A DNA stretch of 64,000 nt from Acinetobacter sp. NCu2D-2 (lineage in GTDB: Bacteria; Pseudomonadota; Gammaproteobacteria; Pseudomonadales; Moraxellaceae): contig NZ_CP015594.1 in NCBI RefSeq assembly GCF_001647675.1, positions 124,001-188,000 of the forward strand, in the 5' to 3' direction. This document shows, one piece after another, positions 8,049 to 16,290 of the stretch (its first letter is position 1; each line of letters opens with the position of its first letter). Under the pieces are notes generated by a model. That model saw only the letters and a list, made by a program, of their open reading frames with translations, was not told where the DNA came from and searched no databases. The position numbers were made by a program, and so were the translations under genes.

Positions 8049-8921
8049 ATGACCCAGGATCTCGTCTGCTACAAAGAAATGCCGATCTGGACACAGGAGC
8101 GTATTCCGCAGGGTTTCCAGCGTCCGCATAATACCAAGACCGGCACCTGGGCCAAGCTGACAGTGTTAAAGGGTGAGCTGACCTTTGCCTTTGTCAATGA
8201 AAATGGCGAAATTCTGTCGACACATGTATTTAGTTCTGAGCAGCAACCACCGATGATCGAGCCACAGTGCTGGCATCAGATTGTTTCCAGCAGTCCAGAT
8301 GTGGAATGCCAGCTGCGATTTTACTGCAGCAAGCAGGACTACTTTGCTAAAAAATATGGCCTGACCCCAACCCATTCTGAAATGGTGATGGCAAAGCCGT
8401 ATCTGACTGGCGGACGTGCGCTGGATGTGGGCTGCGGGCAGGGCCGCAATGCGCTGTATCTTAACCAGATGGGTTATGAGGTAGATGCCTGGGATGTCAA
8501 TCCGAATAGTCTGGATAAACTCAAGCAGATCATTGCGGTAGAAGGCATTCAAAATATTCAGGCGGCACAGCGGGACTTGAATGCTGATCCAAGCATTTCT
8601 GGCAGCTATGACTTTATCTGCTGTACCGTGGTGATGATGTTCCTTGAAGCCCAGACCGTTCCAGCCCTGATTGCCCAGATGCAGCAGGCGACCAAGCTCA
8701 ATGGCTATAACCTGATTGTCTGTGTCATGGATACCGATGATATTCCGGCTCAATCAGACTTTCCTTTTGCTTTTAAACAGGGTCAGTTAAGCGAGCTGTA
8801 TCAAGGCTGGAAGTTGATCAAATACAATGAAGATGTTGGTGAATTGCATCGGGTGGATGCACAGGGGAACAGAATCAAACAGCATTTTGCTACGATGCTG
8901 GCGCAAAAAGTTTCCGCTTAA
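8049..8921 (+). CDS. tehB: TehB-type SAM-dependent methyltransferase with N-terminal DUF1971 domain
   Basis: A tellurite-resistance type methyltransferase. Residues about 5-95 match the cupin-like DUF1971 domain that precedes TehB in one subfamily (VCYKEMPIWTQ, later MIEPQCWHQI). Residues about 120-285 are a class I Rossmann methyltransferase with SAM motif I ALDVGCGQGRNAL (124-136) and an acidic residue after strand 2 (DAWDVN). An open frame begins at 8022 without a ribosome site. I use the ATG at 8049, which has GGAG nine bases upstream and gives the family's usual start and 290 residues. The TehA transporter partner is absent nearby. Confidence 0.93.
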   Translation: MTQDLVCYKEMPIWTQERIPQGFQRPHNTKTGTWAKLTVLKGELTFAFVNENGEILSTHVFSSEQQPPMIEPQCWHQIVSSSPDVECQLRFYCSKQDYFAKKYGLTPTHSEMVMAKPYLTGGRALDVGCGQGRNALYLNQMGYEVDAWDVNPNSLDKLKQIIAVEGIQNIQAAQRDLNADPSISGSYDFICCTVVMMFLEAQTVPALIAQMQQATKLNGYNLIVCVMDTDDIPAQSDFPFAFKQGQLSELYQGWKLIKYNEDVGELHRVDAQGNRIKQHFATMLAQKVSA

Positions 8922-8948
8922 TTTTTGAATATTTAAAAATATCAGCAA

Positions 8949-8980
8949 TAAAAAAGGATGTCTTCTGACATCCTTTTTTG
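8949..8980. terminator. Bidirectional terminator between tehB and the Ala/Lys/Glu repeat gene
   Basis: AAAAAGGATGTC-ttct-GACATCCTTTTT is a perfect 12-bp stem with A and T tracts on the two sides, placed between convergent genes, so it can serve both strands. Confidence 0.93.
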
Positions 8981-8994
8981 TTTAAAGCGTTAAC

Positions 8995-9477
8995 TTATGC
9001 TTTTTTAAACCAAGAGAAGAAACCTTTTTTCTCAGCTTTTTCTGTTGCTTTTACAGCAGCTTCAGCAGGTGCAGCTTTTGCCGCTTCTACTTTTTCAGCA
9101 GCTTCAGTTTTTACAGCTTCTACTTTTTCAGCAGCAGCGTCTTTTACTTCAGCAGTTTGTGCTGTTGCTTCAGTTTTTACAGCCTCAACTTTAGCTTCAG
9201 CAGCTTGTTTTGCTTCAGCAGGTGCAGCTTTCACAGCTTCTACTTTTGCCATTGCTGCTTGTTTTTCAGCTTCTGCTTTAGCAGCAGTTGTTTTTGCTTC
9301 AGCTTTTACAGCTTCAACTTTTGCTTGAGCAGGTGCAGCTGCTTGTTGAGCTGTTTGAGCCGCAACAGTTTTTACTTGAGCTTTAAGGGCAGCAGCAGGA
9401 GATACGATTTCAGCAGCCATAGCAGATGCAGAAGTGGCAACGATTGCAGTTGCAAGGATAGTTTTAAGCATGTTCAT
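8995..9477 (-). CDS. Exported Ala/Lys/Glu-rich repeat protein
   Basis: A 160-residue low-complexity protein with a signal peptide (MNMLKTILATAIVATSASAMA, cleavage about residue 21-22). The mature part is made of degenerate repeats around KVEAVK[AT]EA, with at least six copies of VEAVK, followed by a short C-terminal KKGFFSWFKKA tail. The composition predicts a long helix, possibly coiled coil, in the periplasm. The closing Phe/Trp/Lys tail is amphipathic and could bind membrane. Repeats are imperfect, so the number may vary between strains. It is transcribed alone toward tehB. Function is unknown. Confidence 0.85.
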   Translation of the reverse strand: MNMLKTILATAIVATSASAMAAEIVSPAAALKAQVKTVAAQTAQQAAAPAQAKVEAVKAEAKTTAAKAEAEKQAAMAKVEAVKAAPAEAKQAAEAKVEAVKTEATAQTAEVKDAAAEKVEAVKTEAAEKVEAAKAAPAEAAVKATEKAEKKGFFSWFKKA

Positions 9478-9936
9478 TGTACGCCCTGTTGGAGAAAGGA
9501 GAATGTATCGGGCGATATGATACGCTTATGAGATTTAAGTTGATGATGAATAAGGTTTTAATGGTTGAATATTCAACTAATTTTACAAAGGGATAACATT
9601 GAGATCATGCCAAACCTATGTTTGGTGTAGGTATTCTTATATTCATTAAACAACGCTATCTTTATTTAGAACCCCTGACGTGAATTTAAATAGCAAAGTC
9701 AAAATGTCAGAAAATTAGGTAATAGCTGATTTTAATTTTATACATTGAGTTGTTCTCAGCGACAGGGGAGAGCAAAGTTTATTGTTTTAATATAATGAAT
9801 TTATGCGCTGAGTTTCGTTGCTGCTTTGCTGTGGATGTATGCTATTAGATTTTTACAGCTATTATTAAAGATTACTTTTAATTCAATTTGTTGTTATTGA
9901 TAGGTCATTATTTATCAAGTGTTAGCATTGTGATAT
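9478..9936. other. A+T-rich intergenic region upstream of the RNA-DUF3800 cassette
   Basis: About 460 bases without a supported gene. The left part must hold the minus-strand promoter of the repeat-protein gene. The rest is very A+T rich and shows no convincing ORF, tRNA or long repeat. Confidence 0.5.
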
Positions 9937-9953
9937 TGTGTGTAAAACACACA
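9937..9953. promoter_or_regulatory. Inverted repeat upstream of the RNA promoter, candidate operator
   Basis: TGTGTGT-aaa-ACACACA is a perfect 7-bp inverted repeat with a three-base spacer, about 20 bases upstream of the -35 element of the structured RNA. It lacks a T tract and so is more like a protein-binding site than a terminator. Confidence 0.4.
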
Positions 9954-9973
9954 TTTGATTTGTTATTGACCTA

Positions 9974-10001
9974 TTGTTTTTTTGACAGTATTCCTTATAA
10001 T
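9974..10001 (+). promoter_or_regulatory. Promoter of the structured RNA
   Basis: A consensus TATAAT -10 (9996-10001) is preceded by TTGTTT (9974-9979) at 16 bp. The predicted start, about 10008, coincides with the first base of the RNA's closing stem. A TTGACA at 9982-9987 is too close to the -10 to pair with it. Confidence 0.7.
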
Positions 10002-10007
10002 ATCGAT

Positions 10008-10098
10008 GTGCGAGTAAATCCTAGTCTAACTGCGACGCTCTTATGAGTATCGTTAGCGTCATTAATTGGCGTCAGTCCTAGGGGTCGCACTTTTTTTT
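10008..10098 (+). ncRNA. Structured RNA upstream of DUF3800 (DUF3800-type RNA motif candidate)
   Basis: A compact element of about 91 nt. P1 pairs GUGCGA (10008-10013) with UCGCAC (10085-10090) and is followed directly by eight U. P2 pairs UCCUAG (10019-10024) with CUAGGG (10078-10083). P3 pairs ACUG (10029-10032) with CAGU (10073-10076). The centre holds CUC-uuau-GAG and two copies of GCGUCA (10056-10061, 10069-10074), either of which can pair with GACGC (10034-10038); CUAAC (10026-10030) can pair with GUUAG (10052-10056). The start matches the predicted promoter and the end is an intrinsic terminator 11 bases before the DUF3800 ATG. Comparative-genomic surveys have described several DUF3800 RNA motifs in this position; which one this is, if any, needs a covariance search. 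Confidence 0.75.
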
Positions 10099-10109
10099 GC
10101 CTTAAATTT

Positions 10110-10763
10110 ATGAATATAAATATATATTTAGATGAAAGTGGTGATTTGGGGTGGACATTAGATAAGCCTTATAGACATGGTGGATCTAGTAAATACTTAA
10201 CGATAGCGGCATTAGTTGTTCCTAGTGAACTCACTCATATTCCCAAAAGATTCATAAAAAAACTTTATAAAAGAAATAAGTGGAATCCTAAGATAGAGAA
10301 AAAATGGTCGGCAATGACTAATGAGGAACGTAAAGATTTTGCATATAGAGCAAAAAAACTTGTTTTAGATCATGCTGAGATTAGATTTATTTCGATTACT
10401 GTCAAAAAAAAGAATGTTTTACCGCATATTCGTTCTGATGCAAATAAATTATATAACTATATGATTAAAATGGCTTATTTAAATGAAATGAGTCGTGCTG
10501 AAATTGTTCATTTTATTCCAGATCCTAGATCAATAAAAGTGGAAAGTGGTAATAGCCTACATGACTATTTACAAACTGAATTGTGGTTTCAAAAACAGGT
10601 TAAAACACGGCTAATTACCAATCCGATTCCAAGTGATCAGTGTTCGAATTTACAATTTGCAGATATGTTATCGGGAATTGTTCAGGGTAACTTTGAAGAT
10701 AATAGCTGTGATATTTTTAATATCATTTCTGATGTTTTTAGTTATAAAACGCTATTCTTCTGA
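10110..10763 (+). CDS. DUF3800 domain protein
   Basis: A 217-residue protein of unknown function. It has the DUF3800 N-terminal motif IYLDESGD (residues 5-12) on a first beta strand, and the C-terminal LQFADMLSG (181-189) with conserved Gln182 and Asp185. Between them are strands such as YLTIAALVV and IRFISITV and a HFIPDPR segment. The Asp-Glu ... Asp arrangement on alternating strands suggests an RNase H-like metal-dependent fold, which is my inference. The ATG has no ribosome site and lies just after the RNA's U tract, so expression may depend on read-through or on the RNA. The gene is more A+T rich than its neighbours, consistent with acquisition. Confidence 0.88.
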   Translation: MNINIYLDESGDLGWTLDKPYRHGGSSKYLTIAALVVPSELTHIPKRFIKKLYKRNKWNPKIEKKWSAMTNEERKDFAYRAKKLVLDHAEIRFISITVKKKNVLPHIRSDANKLYNYMIKMAYLNEMSRAEIVHFIPDPRSIKVESGNSLHDYLQTELWFQKQVKTRLITNPIPSDQCSNLQFADMLSGIVQGNFEDNSCDIFNIISDVFSYKTLFF

Positions 10764-10770
10764 TAATTAT

Positions 10771-10805
10771 AAAAAAGAAACCCCGCAATAAGCGGGGTTT
10801 CCTTT
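10771..10805. terminator. Bidirectional terminator between DUF3800 and fadA
   Basis: GAAACCCCGC-aata-GCGGGGTTTC, a strong G+C-rich stem with A tract before and T-rich sequence after, between convergent genes. Confidence 0.93.
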
Positions 10806-10822
10806 ATCGAGGTATTTAAGAA

Positions 10823-11995
<1,173 letters not shown>

Positions 11996-12007
11996 TCACG
12001 TTGCTCC

Positions 12008-14161
12008 TTAACCGTAGAATTTTTTGTTGTTAGCAGCCATGTCACGCAACATTTGTGGCGCTTCATAAGCCTTACCTAAGTGTGCGTATTTGTCGCAAAG
12101 CGCAACGTACTCAGCTACACCTGTTTGGTCAATGTAACGGCATGGACCGCCACGGAATGGAGGGAAACCTACACCCATGATCATCGCCATATCTGCTTCA
12201 GATGGTGTCGCCACGATGTTGTCTTCTAGGCAACGAACAGTTTCGTTACAGAACGCAAGCATCATACGGTCAATGATCTCTTGAGGATCAAATTCACGTT
12301 TTTCAGATGTTGCAACAGAAGCCACAAGCTCGTACGCAGTTGGATCAACCACTTTGGCTTTCTTGCCTTTCTTGTCCAATTCGTATTTGTAGAAACCAAC
12401 GTCATTCTTTTGACCAAGACGTTTGTTTTCGTACATGACTTGGATTGAACCTTTGAAGTCAGGCTTCATACGGTCAGGGAAACCTTCTGCCATCACTTCT
12501 GCACCGTGAACGCCAGTATCAATACCGACAACGTCCATCAAGTAAGCAGGGCCCATTGGCCAGCCGAATTTTTCCATTACTTTATCGATTTGCTGGAAGT
12601 CAGCACCATCTTTCAGTAATAGGTCAAATGCACCGAAGTAAGGGAACAAGACACGGTTCACAAGGAAGCCCGGGCAGTCGTTGACAACGATTGGTGTTTT
12701 ACCCATTTTTTGAGCAAGCACGACAGTCGTTGCAATTGCTTCAGCAGACGTTTTCTCACCACGAATCACTTCTACCAATGGCATCATGTGAACAGGGTTA
12801 AAGAAGTGCATACCCACGAAGTTTTCAGGACGCTCTAGGTTTTCAGCCAAACGTGTGATTGAAATCGTAGATGTATTAGAAGCAATGATGGTGTTTTCAC
12901 GCACTTTTGCTTCTGTTTCTTTCAGTACGATACCCTTAACTTTAGGGTTTTCAGTCACCGCTTCGATCACGATGTCCACTTCTTTAAACTCATCATAGCT
13001 TAGAGTTGGACGGATACGTGCAAGGGTTTCACCCATTTGCGCAGGCTTCATTTTCTTGCGTTCAACTTGTTTCGTCAGAAGTGTATTCGCTTCTTTCATA
13101 CCTAAAGCAAGTTGTGGGTTACCAATGTCTTTCATGATAATTGGTGTGCCTTTGCTTGCCGCTTGGTAAGCAATACCACCACCCATGATCCCTGCGCCGA
13201 GAACAGCCGCTTGGTTGACAGGGTGTGCACCTTTCTCATATTTCTTCGAAGTTTTCTTCACGATTTGGTCGTTGATGAATAAACCAATCAACGCACCTGC
13301 TTGTGGAGTTACCGCAGCTTTTGCAAAGCCTTGCGCTTCAACTTTTAATGCGTCGTTACGTGGAAGGCTTGCACCTGCTTGTAAAGAATCCAGCATCAAT
13401 TTTGGTGCAGGGTATTGAGCAGGGTTTGCTTTCGCAAGTACCGCACCTTTCGCTGTATTGAACGCCATCATTTGCTCAAGCATGTTGAGTTTTACAGGCT
13501 CTAATTTTTCTTGGCGTTTTGCTTTCCAGTCTAAACGACCAGAGATTGCTTGTTTCACAAGGTCAATCGCAGCATCTTGAAGTTTGTCTGCAGCAACCAC
13601 CGCATCAACAGCACCGTCTTTCAGTGCAGCAGCAGGCTTTTTCGGGTTCGCCATTGCCATCCATTCAACAGCATTGTCGATACCAATCACACGGCTTAAA
13701 CGAACTGTACCACCGAAGCCCGGGAAGATACCGAGTTTGATTTCAGGTAGGCCAACTGCAGCCGCTTCTGACATCACACGGTAGTCACAAACGAGGCACA
13801 TTTCAAAACCGCCACCCAATGCTTGACCATTGATTGCAGCAACTTTAGGAATCTCTAAATCTTCAAATGAGTTGAAGATGTCATGAACAGGCAGTGCCCA
13901 GTCCACAATCGCTTGTTCGCCTTGTGCGAAGTTCGCGCCAAATTCGGTAATATCCGCACCTACGATAAACGTAGATTTGCCAGAGGTTACGATTAAACCT
14001 TTGATCTCAGTGTTATTTTTTACTGCTTCAATCGCAGCTTTAAAATCTTCAATCGTTGCACGGTTAAATTTGTTGACCGACTCACCTTGTAAGTCAAAGC
14101 GGAATTCTGCAATTCCGTCCGAAAGCATTTGGACGGTAATGGCATTGCCAGCGTGGATCAT
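12008..14161 (-). CDS. fadB: FadB, multifunctional fatty acid oxidation subunit alpha
   Basis: A 717-residue fusion with enoyl-CoA hydratase/isomerase activity in the N-terminal half (crotonase oxyanion motif [13 protein letters not shown] near residue 112) and L-3-hydroxyacyl-CoA dehydrogenase in the C-terminal half (NAD-binding [17 protein letters not shown] near 322; catalytic-His segment [18 protein letters not shown]-terminal domain through [11 protein letters not shown]). Together with FadA it forms the aerobic beta-oxidation complex. AAGGAGA precedes the ATG at good spacing. An extended inverted repeat in the leader may be an operator. Confidence 0.97.
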   Translation of the reverse strand: MIHAGNAITVQMLSDGIAEFRFDLQGESVNKFNRATIEDFKAAIEAVKNNTEIKGLIVTSGKSTFIVGADITEFGANFAQGEQAIVDWALPVHDIFNSFEDLEIPKVAAINGQALGGGFEMCLVCDYRVMSEAAAVGLPEIKLGIFPGFGGTVRLSRVIGIDNAVEWMAMANPKKPAAALKDGAVDAVVAADKLQDAAIDLVKQAISGRLDWKAKRQEKLEPVKLNMLEQMMAFNTAKGAVLAKANPAQYPAPKLMLDSLQAGASLPRNDALKVEAQGFAKAAVTPQAGALIGLFINDQIVKKTSKKYEKGAHPVNQAAVLGAGIMGGGIAYQAASKGTPIIMKDIGNPQLALGMKEANTLLTKQVERKKMKPAQMGETLARIRPTLSYDEFKEVDIVIEAVTENPKVKGIVLKETEAKVRENTIIASNTSTISITRLAENLERPENFVGMHFFNPVHMMPLVEVIRGEKTSAEAIATTVVLAQKMGKTPIVVNDCPGFLVNRVLFPYFGAFDLLLKDGADFQQIDKVMEKFGWPMGPAYLMDVVGIDTGVHGAEVMAEGFPDRMKPDFKGSIQVMYENKRLGQKNDVGFYKYELDKKGKKAKVVDPTAYELVASVATSEKREFDPQEIIDRMMLAFCNETVRCLEDNIVATPSEADMAMIMGVGFPPFRGGPCRYIDQTGVAEYVALCDKYAHLGKAYEAPQMLRDMAANNKKFYG

Positions 14162-14682
14162 GCCTGATCTCCTTTATTTTGGAGGACTTCTAAGTTGATG
14201 TTGTGAAGCGTTATGCGCGATTCCTGCGCATATTTATGCTTCGCCAATCTTACGATAACTATAGCGAAAAAGAACATAACAAGTTGTATCAAGCCGTGAC
14301 GCAAGGGTCATCTATTTTTGACAAGACCACGATGCCTGCTATGTCTTAAGCCGTAGCTTAGTTTTTGCGAAATGATCGAAAGATTTTGTTTCGATTCATT
14401 ATTTTTGCAGAAGCATGGCGTTATATATTGGGTGTAAACATTACATTTCAAGCAGAATAGATTTTTAATGGCTGTCAAAAAAGTCAATTGAGTCTCATTT
14501 TTCAATCTTCTTTGATGCCCATGCATGCTTCTGATCAAAACAGTTTGAGCTTTTGTATAGGTTTGGTTGCTAAACAGGACACTGATCGTTTTTTGCTGTG
14601 AACAATGTTGTGCAAGTTTTAATATATTTTCTTTGCATCATTCGACGCTGGCTGTTTCAGTTCAAAACAAAAAAGTGCGCGT
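14162..14682. other. Intergenic region between fadB and the diguanylate cyclase gene
   Basis: About 520 bases between divergent genes, expected to hold promoters for both. The notable element is the inverted repeat at 14205-14242. The rest is A+T rich; open frames in it lack ribosome sites and protein-like composition, and I do not call them. Confidence 0.5.
14205..14242. promoter_or_regulatory. Nested inverted repeat in the fadBA leader, candidate operator
   Basis: TATGCGC (14212-14218) and GCGCATA (14226-14232) form a perfect 7-bp inverted repeat with a 7-base spacer, nested inside GAAGC (14205-14209) and GCTTC (14238-14242). It lies about 45-80 bases upstream of the fadB start. The size suits a dimeric TetR/GntR-type regulator of fatty acid oxidation, but the cognate protein is not known. 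Confidence 0.45.
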
Positions 14683-15741
14683 ATGAAACCAACCGATCAA
14701 ACCTTAATGCAGCAAATGCAGATTTCACTGCTCGATATTGAGCGGCGTAAGCAATTGTTGGGCTTGGATGAAACTGAGCTGCTGGCATTGTCACGTGTGC
14801 GTAGCATTGTGGAACCTGAGCTGGAACACATGATTGCGAAGTTTTATGACTTTCAGACATCGGTTCCCGAAATTAATACTTTAATTGGTGATGCAGATAC
14901 TTTGGCACGGCTGAAAGTGGCGCAGCATCAATATATTCTCGATTTGTTTAGTGGTTGTTATGACAGCATTTATGTTAACACTCGGCTGAGAATTGGTGTG
15001 GTGTATAAACGTATTGGGGTAGAGCCGCAGTTTTACTTGGCGGCGATGCATCATCTCAAAACGCATTTATTCGATTTCATTAAAACCACCATTACTGAGC
15101 GACATTTATTACGTCAAACTCTAAATAGTTTAGAGAAACTGTTTATGTTTGATATGACCTTGATATTTGAGACTTATGTGTGGAGTCTCATGAATAAAGT
15201 GAACAGTTCTAAGGATAAATTACAAGAATATGCGATGGCATTAGGGGTGCATGCGCAGGAGATGGAAAAACTCTCGAGTATTGATCCGCTGACAGGTTTA
15301 CTCAATGTGCGCAACTTGATGGTGATTTTAAATGAAGTGCTTTACCGTTCGCAGCAACAACGCCAGCCACTCACCGTTGTATTTATAGATATTAATGACT
15401 TTAAAAAGCTCAATGATGAGTTTGGACATTTATATGGAGATGAAGTCATTCAGGCTGTTGCACAGGCATTGAAGAAATATGCGCGTGAGGAAGATTATTG
15501 TTTCCGCTATGGTGGCGATGAATTTTTGGTGATTTTACCGAATTGTACTGAGCAAAGTGCACAGGAAAGTTTTATCCCTCGGGTCATGAGTCAAATTGAA
15601 CATTTAAAAAATCCTGTCACTTTAAGTGTCGGTGTACATCAAACCGATGAAAAAACAGGATATCTGGATGGAGCACGTTTAATTGCGACCGCAGACAATA
15701 AAATGTATCAGATCAAAAAAAGCCAGAAAATAGGTCATTAA
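14683..15741 (+). CDS. Diguanylate cyclase with N-terminal globin-sensor-like domain
   Basis: Makes cyclic di-GMP from two GTP. Residues about 185-350 are a GGDEF domain: TVVFIDINDFKKLND metal-binding strand, intact GGDEF at 277-281, and an RxxD inhibitory site (REED, 268-271) five residues before it, so activity and product inhibition are both expected. Residues about 15-165 align with the globin domain of globin-coupled sensors (RLKVAQHQYILDLFSGCYD ... RIGVVYKRIGVEPQFY). However, the position of the heme-binding proximal His appears to be Tyr108. The protein is thus either heme-free or uses an unusual ligand. No membrane segment. The ribosome site is weak. Confidence 0.92.
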   Translation: MKPTDQTLMQQMQISLLDIERRKQLLGLDETELLALSRVRSIVEPELEHMIAKFYDFQTSVPEINTLIGDADTLARLKVAQHQYILDLFSGCYDSIYVNTRLRIGVVYKRIGVEPQFYLAAMHHLKTHLFDFIKTTITERHLLRQTLNSLEKLFMFDMTLIFETYVWSLMNKVNSSKDKLQEYAMALGVHAQEMEKLSSIDPLTGLLNVRNLMVILNEVLYRSQQQRQPLTVVFIDINDFKKLNDEFGHLYGDEVIQAVAQALKKYAREEDYCFRYGGDEFLVILPNCTEQSAQESFIPRVMSQIEHLKNPVTLSVGVHQTDEKTGYLDGARLIATADNKMYQIKKSQKIGH

Positions 15742-15844
15742 ACCGCTTCAACGAAGCCGCATAAAATGAATTCCATAATATTTTTAAGGGTATCTTATAC
15801 TCTTAACGCTTTCACGCTAGAATGCAATAAACGTGGAGGCATCT

Positions 15845-16270
15845 ATGCAGCGATTTGGTTCAAAAAAAGAATGGTGGGTGGTGGCATTTGTCATTTGTTT
15901 ATCGGGCTTACTGATACAACTTTTGCTGACCATGTATGCACGAGGAACCTTGCTGCACTATCCAATTCATTCGGCAGTTTATTTACTTACTATTGTTCTG
16001 ATCTGGTGGCCGTTATTAAATACCACCTATCGCATTGACTCGCATCATTTGTATATTCGTAGCCTATTTTTTAATTGGAAGATTCCTTTAGAAAATATTC
16101 AATCGGTGAGCAAAACTAATTACTTTGTCACTGCGCCTGCCTTGTCCTTAGATCGGTTGAAAATAGAATATCTTGAACAGGATCAAACCCGATCTGTGAT
16201 CATTTCACCGAAGAAACAGCAGATGTTCATACAGCACTTACAGCAGGCGATACCGCATTTAACCAAATAG
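15845..16270 (+). CDS. Bacterial PH-domain (DUF1200-like) membrane protein
   Basis: A 141-residue protein with two N-terminal transmembrane helices (about residues 9-32 and 42-60: WWVVAFVICLSGLLIQLLL and SAVYLLTIVLIWWPLL) followed by a small beta-rich domain beginning TTYRIDSHHLYIRSLFFNWKIPLENIQSV. That pattern (Y-x-I-x-x-x-x-L-x-I, then IPLxxIxxV) is typical of bacterial PH domains. A GTG four codons upstream is open, but GGAGG lies five bases before the ATG at 15845. Function is unknown. It converges on the AAA+ gene with 20 bases between. Confidence 0.82.
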   Translation: MQRFGSKKEWWVVAFVICLSGLLIQLLLTMYARGTLLHYPIHSAVYLLTIVLIWWPLLNTTYRIDSHHLYIRSLFFNWKIPLENIQSVSKTNYFVTAPALSLDRLKIEYLEQDQTRSVIISPKKQQMFIQHLQQAIPHLTK

Positions 16271-16290
16271 AGCGATTGCCGCTTTAGCAA

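Noticed and set aside
9982..10001. TTGACA at 9982 as -35 for the TATAAT at 9996
   Set aside because: The spacer is only 8 bp; TTGTTT at 9974 gives a normal 16-bp spacer.
14308..14538. Minus-strand open frame upstream of the diguanylate cyclase gene
   Set aside because: A+T-rich intergenic sequence, no ribosome site, no recognisable features.
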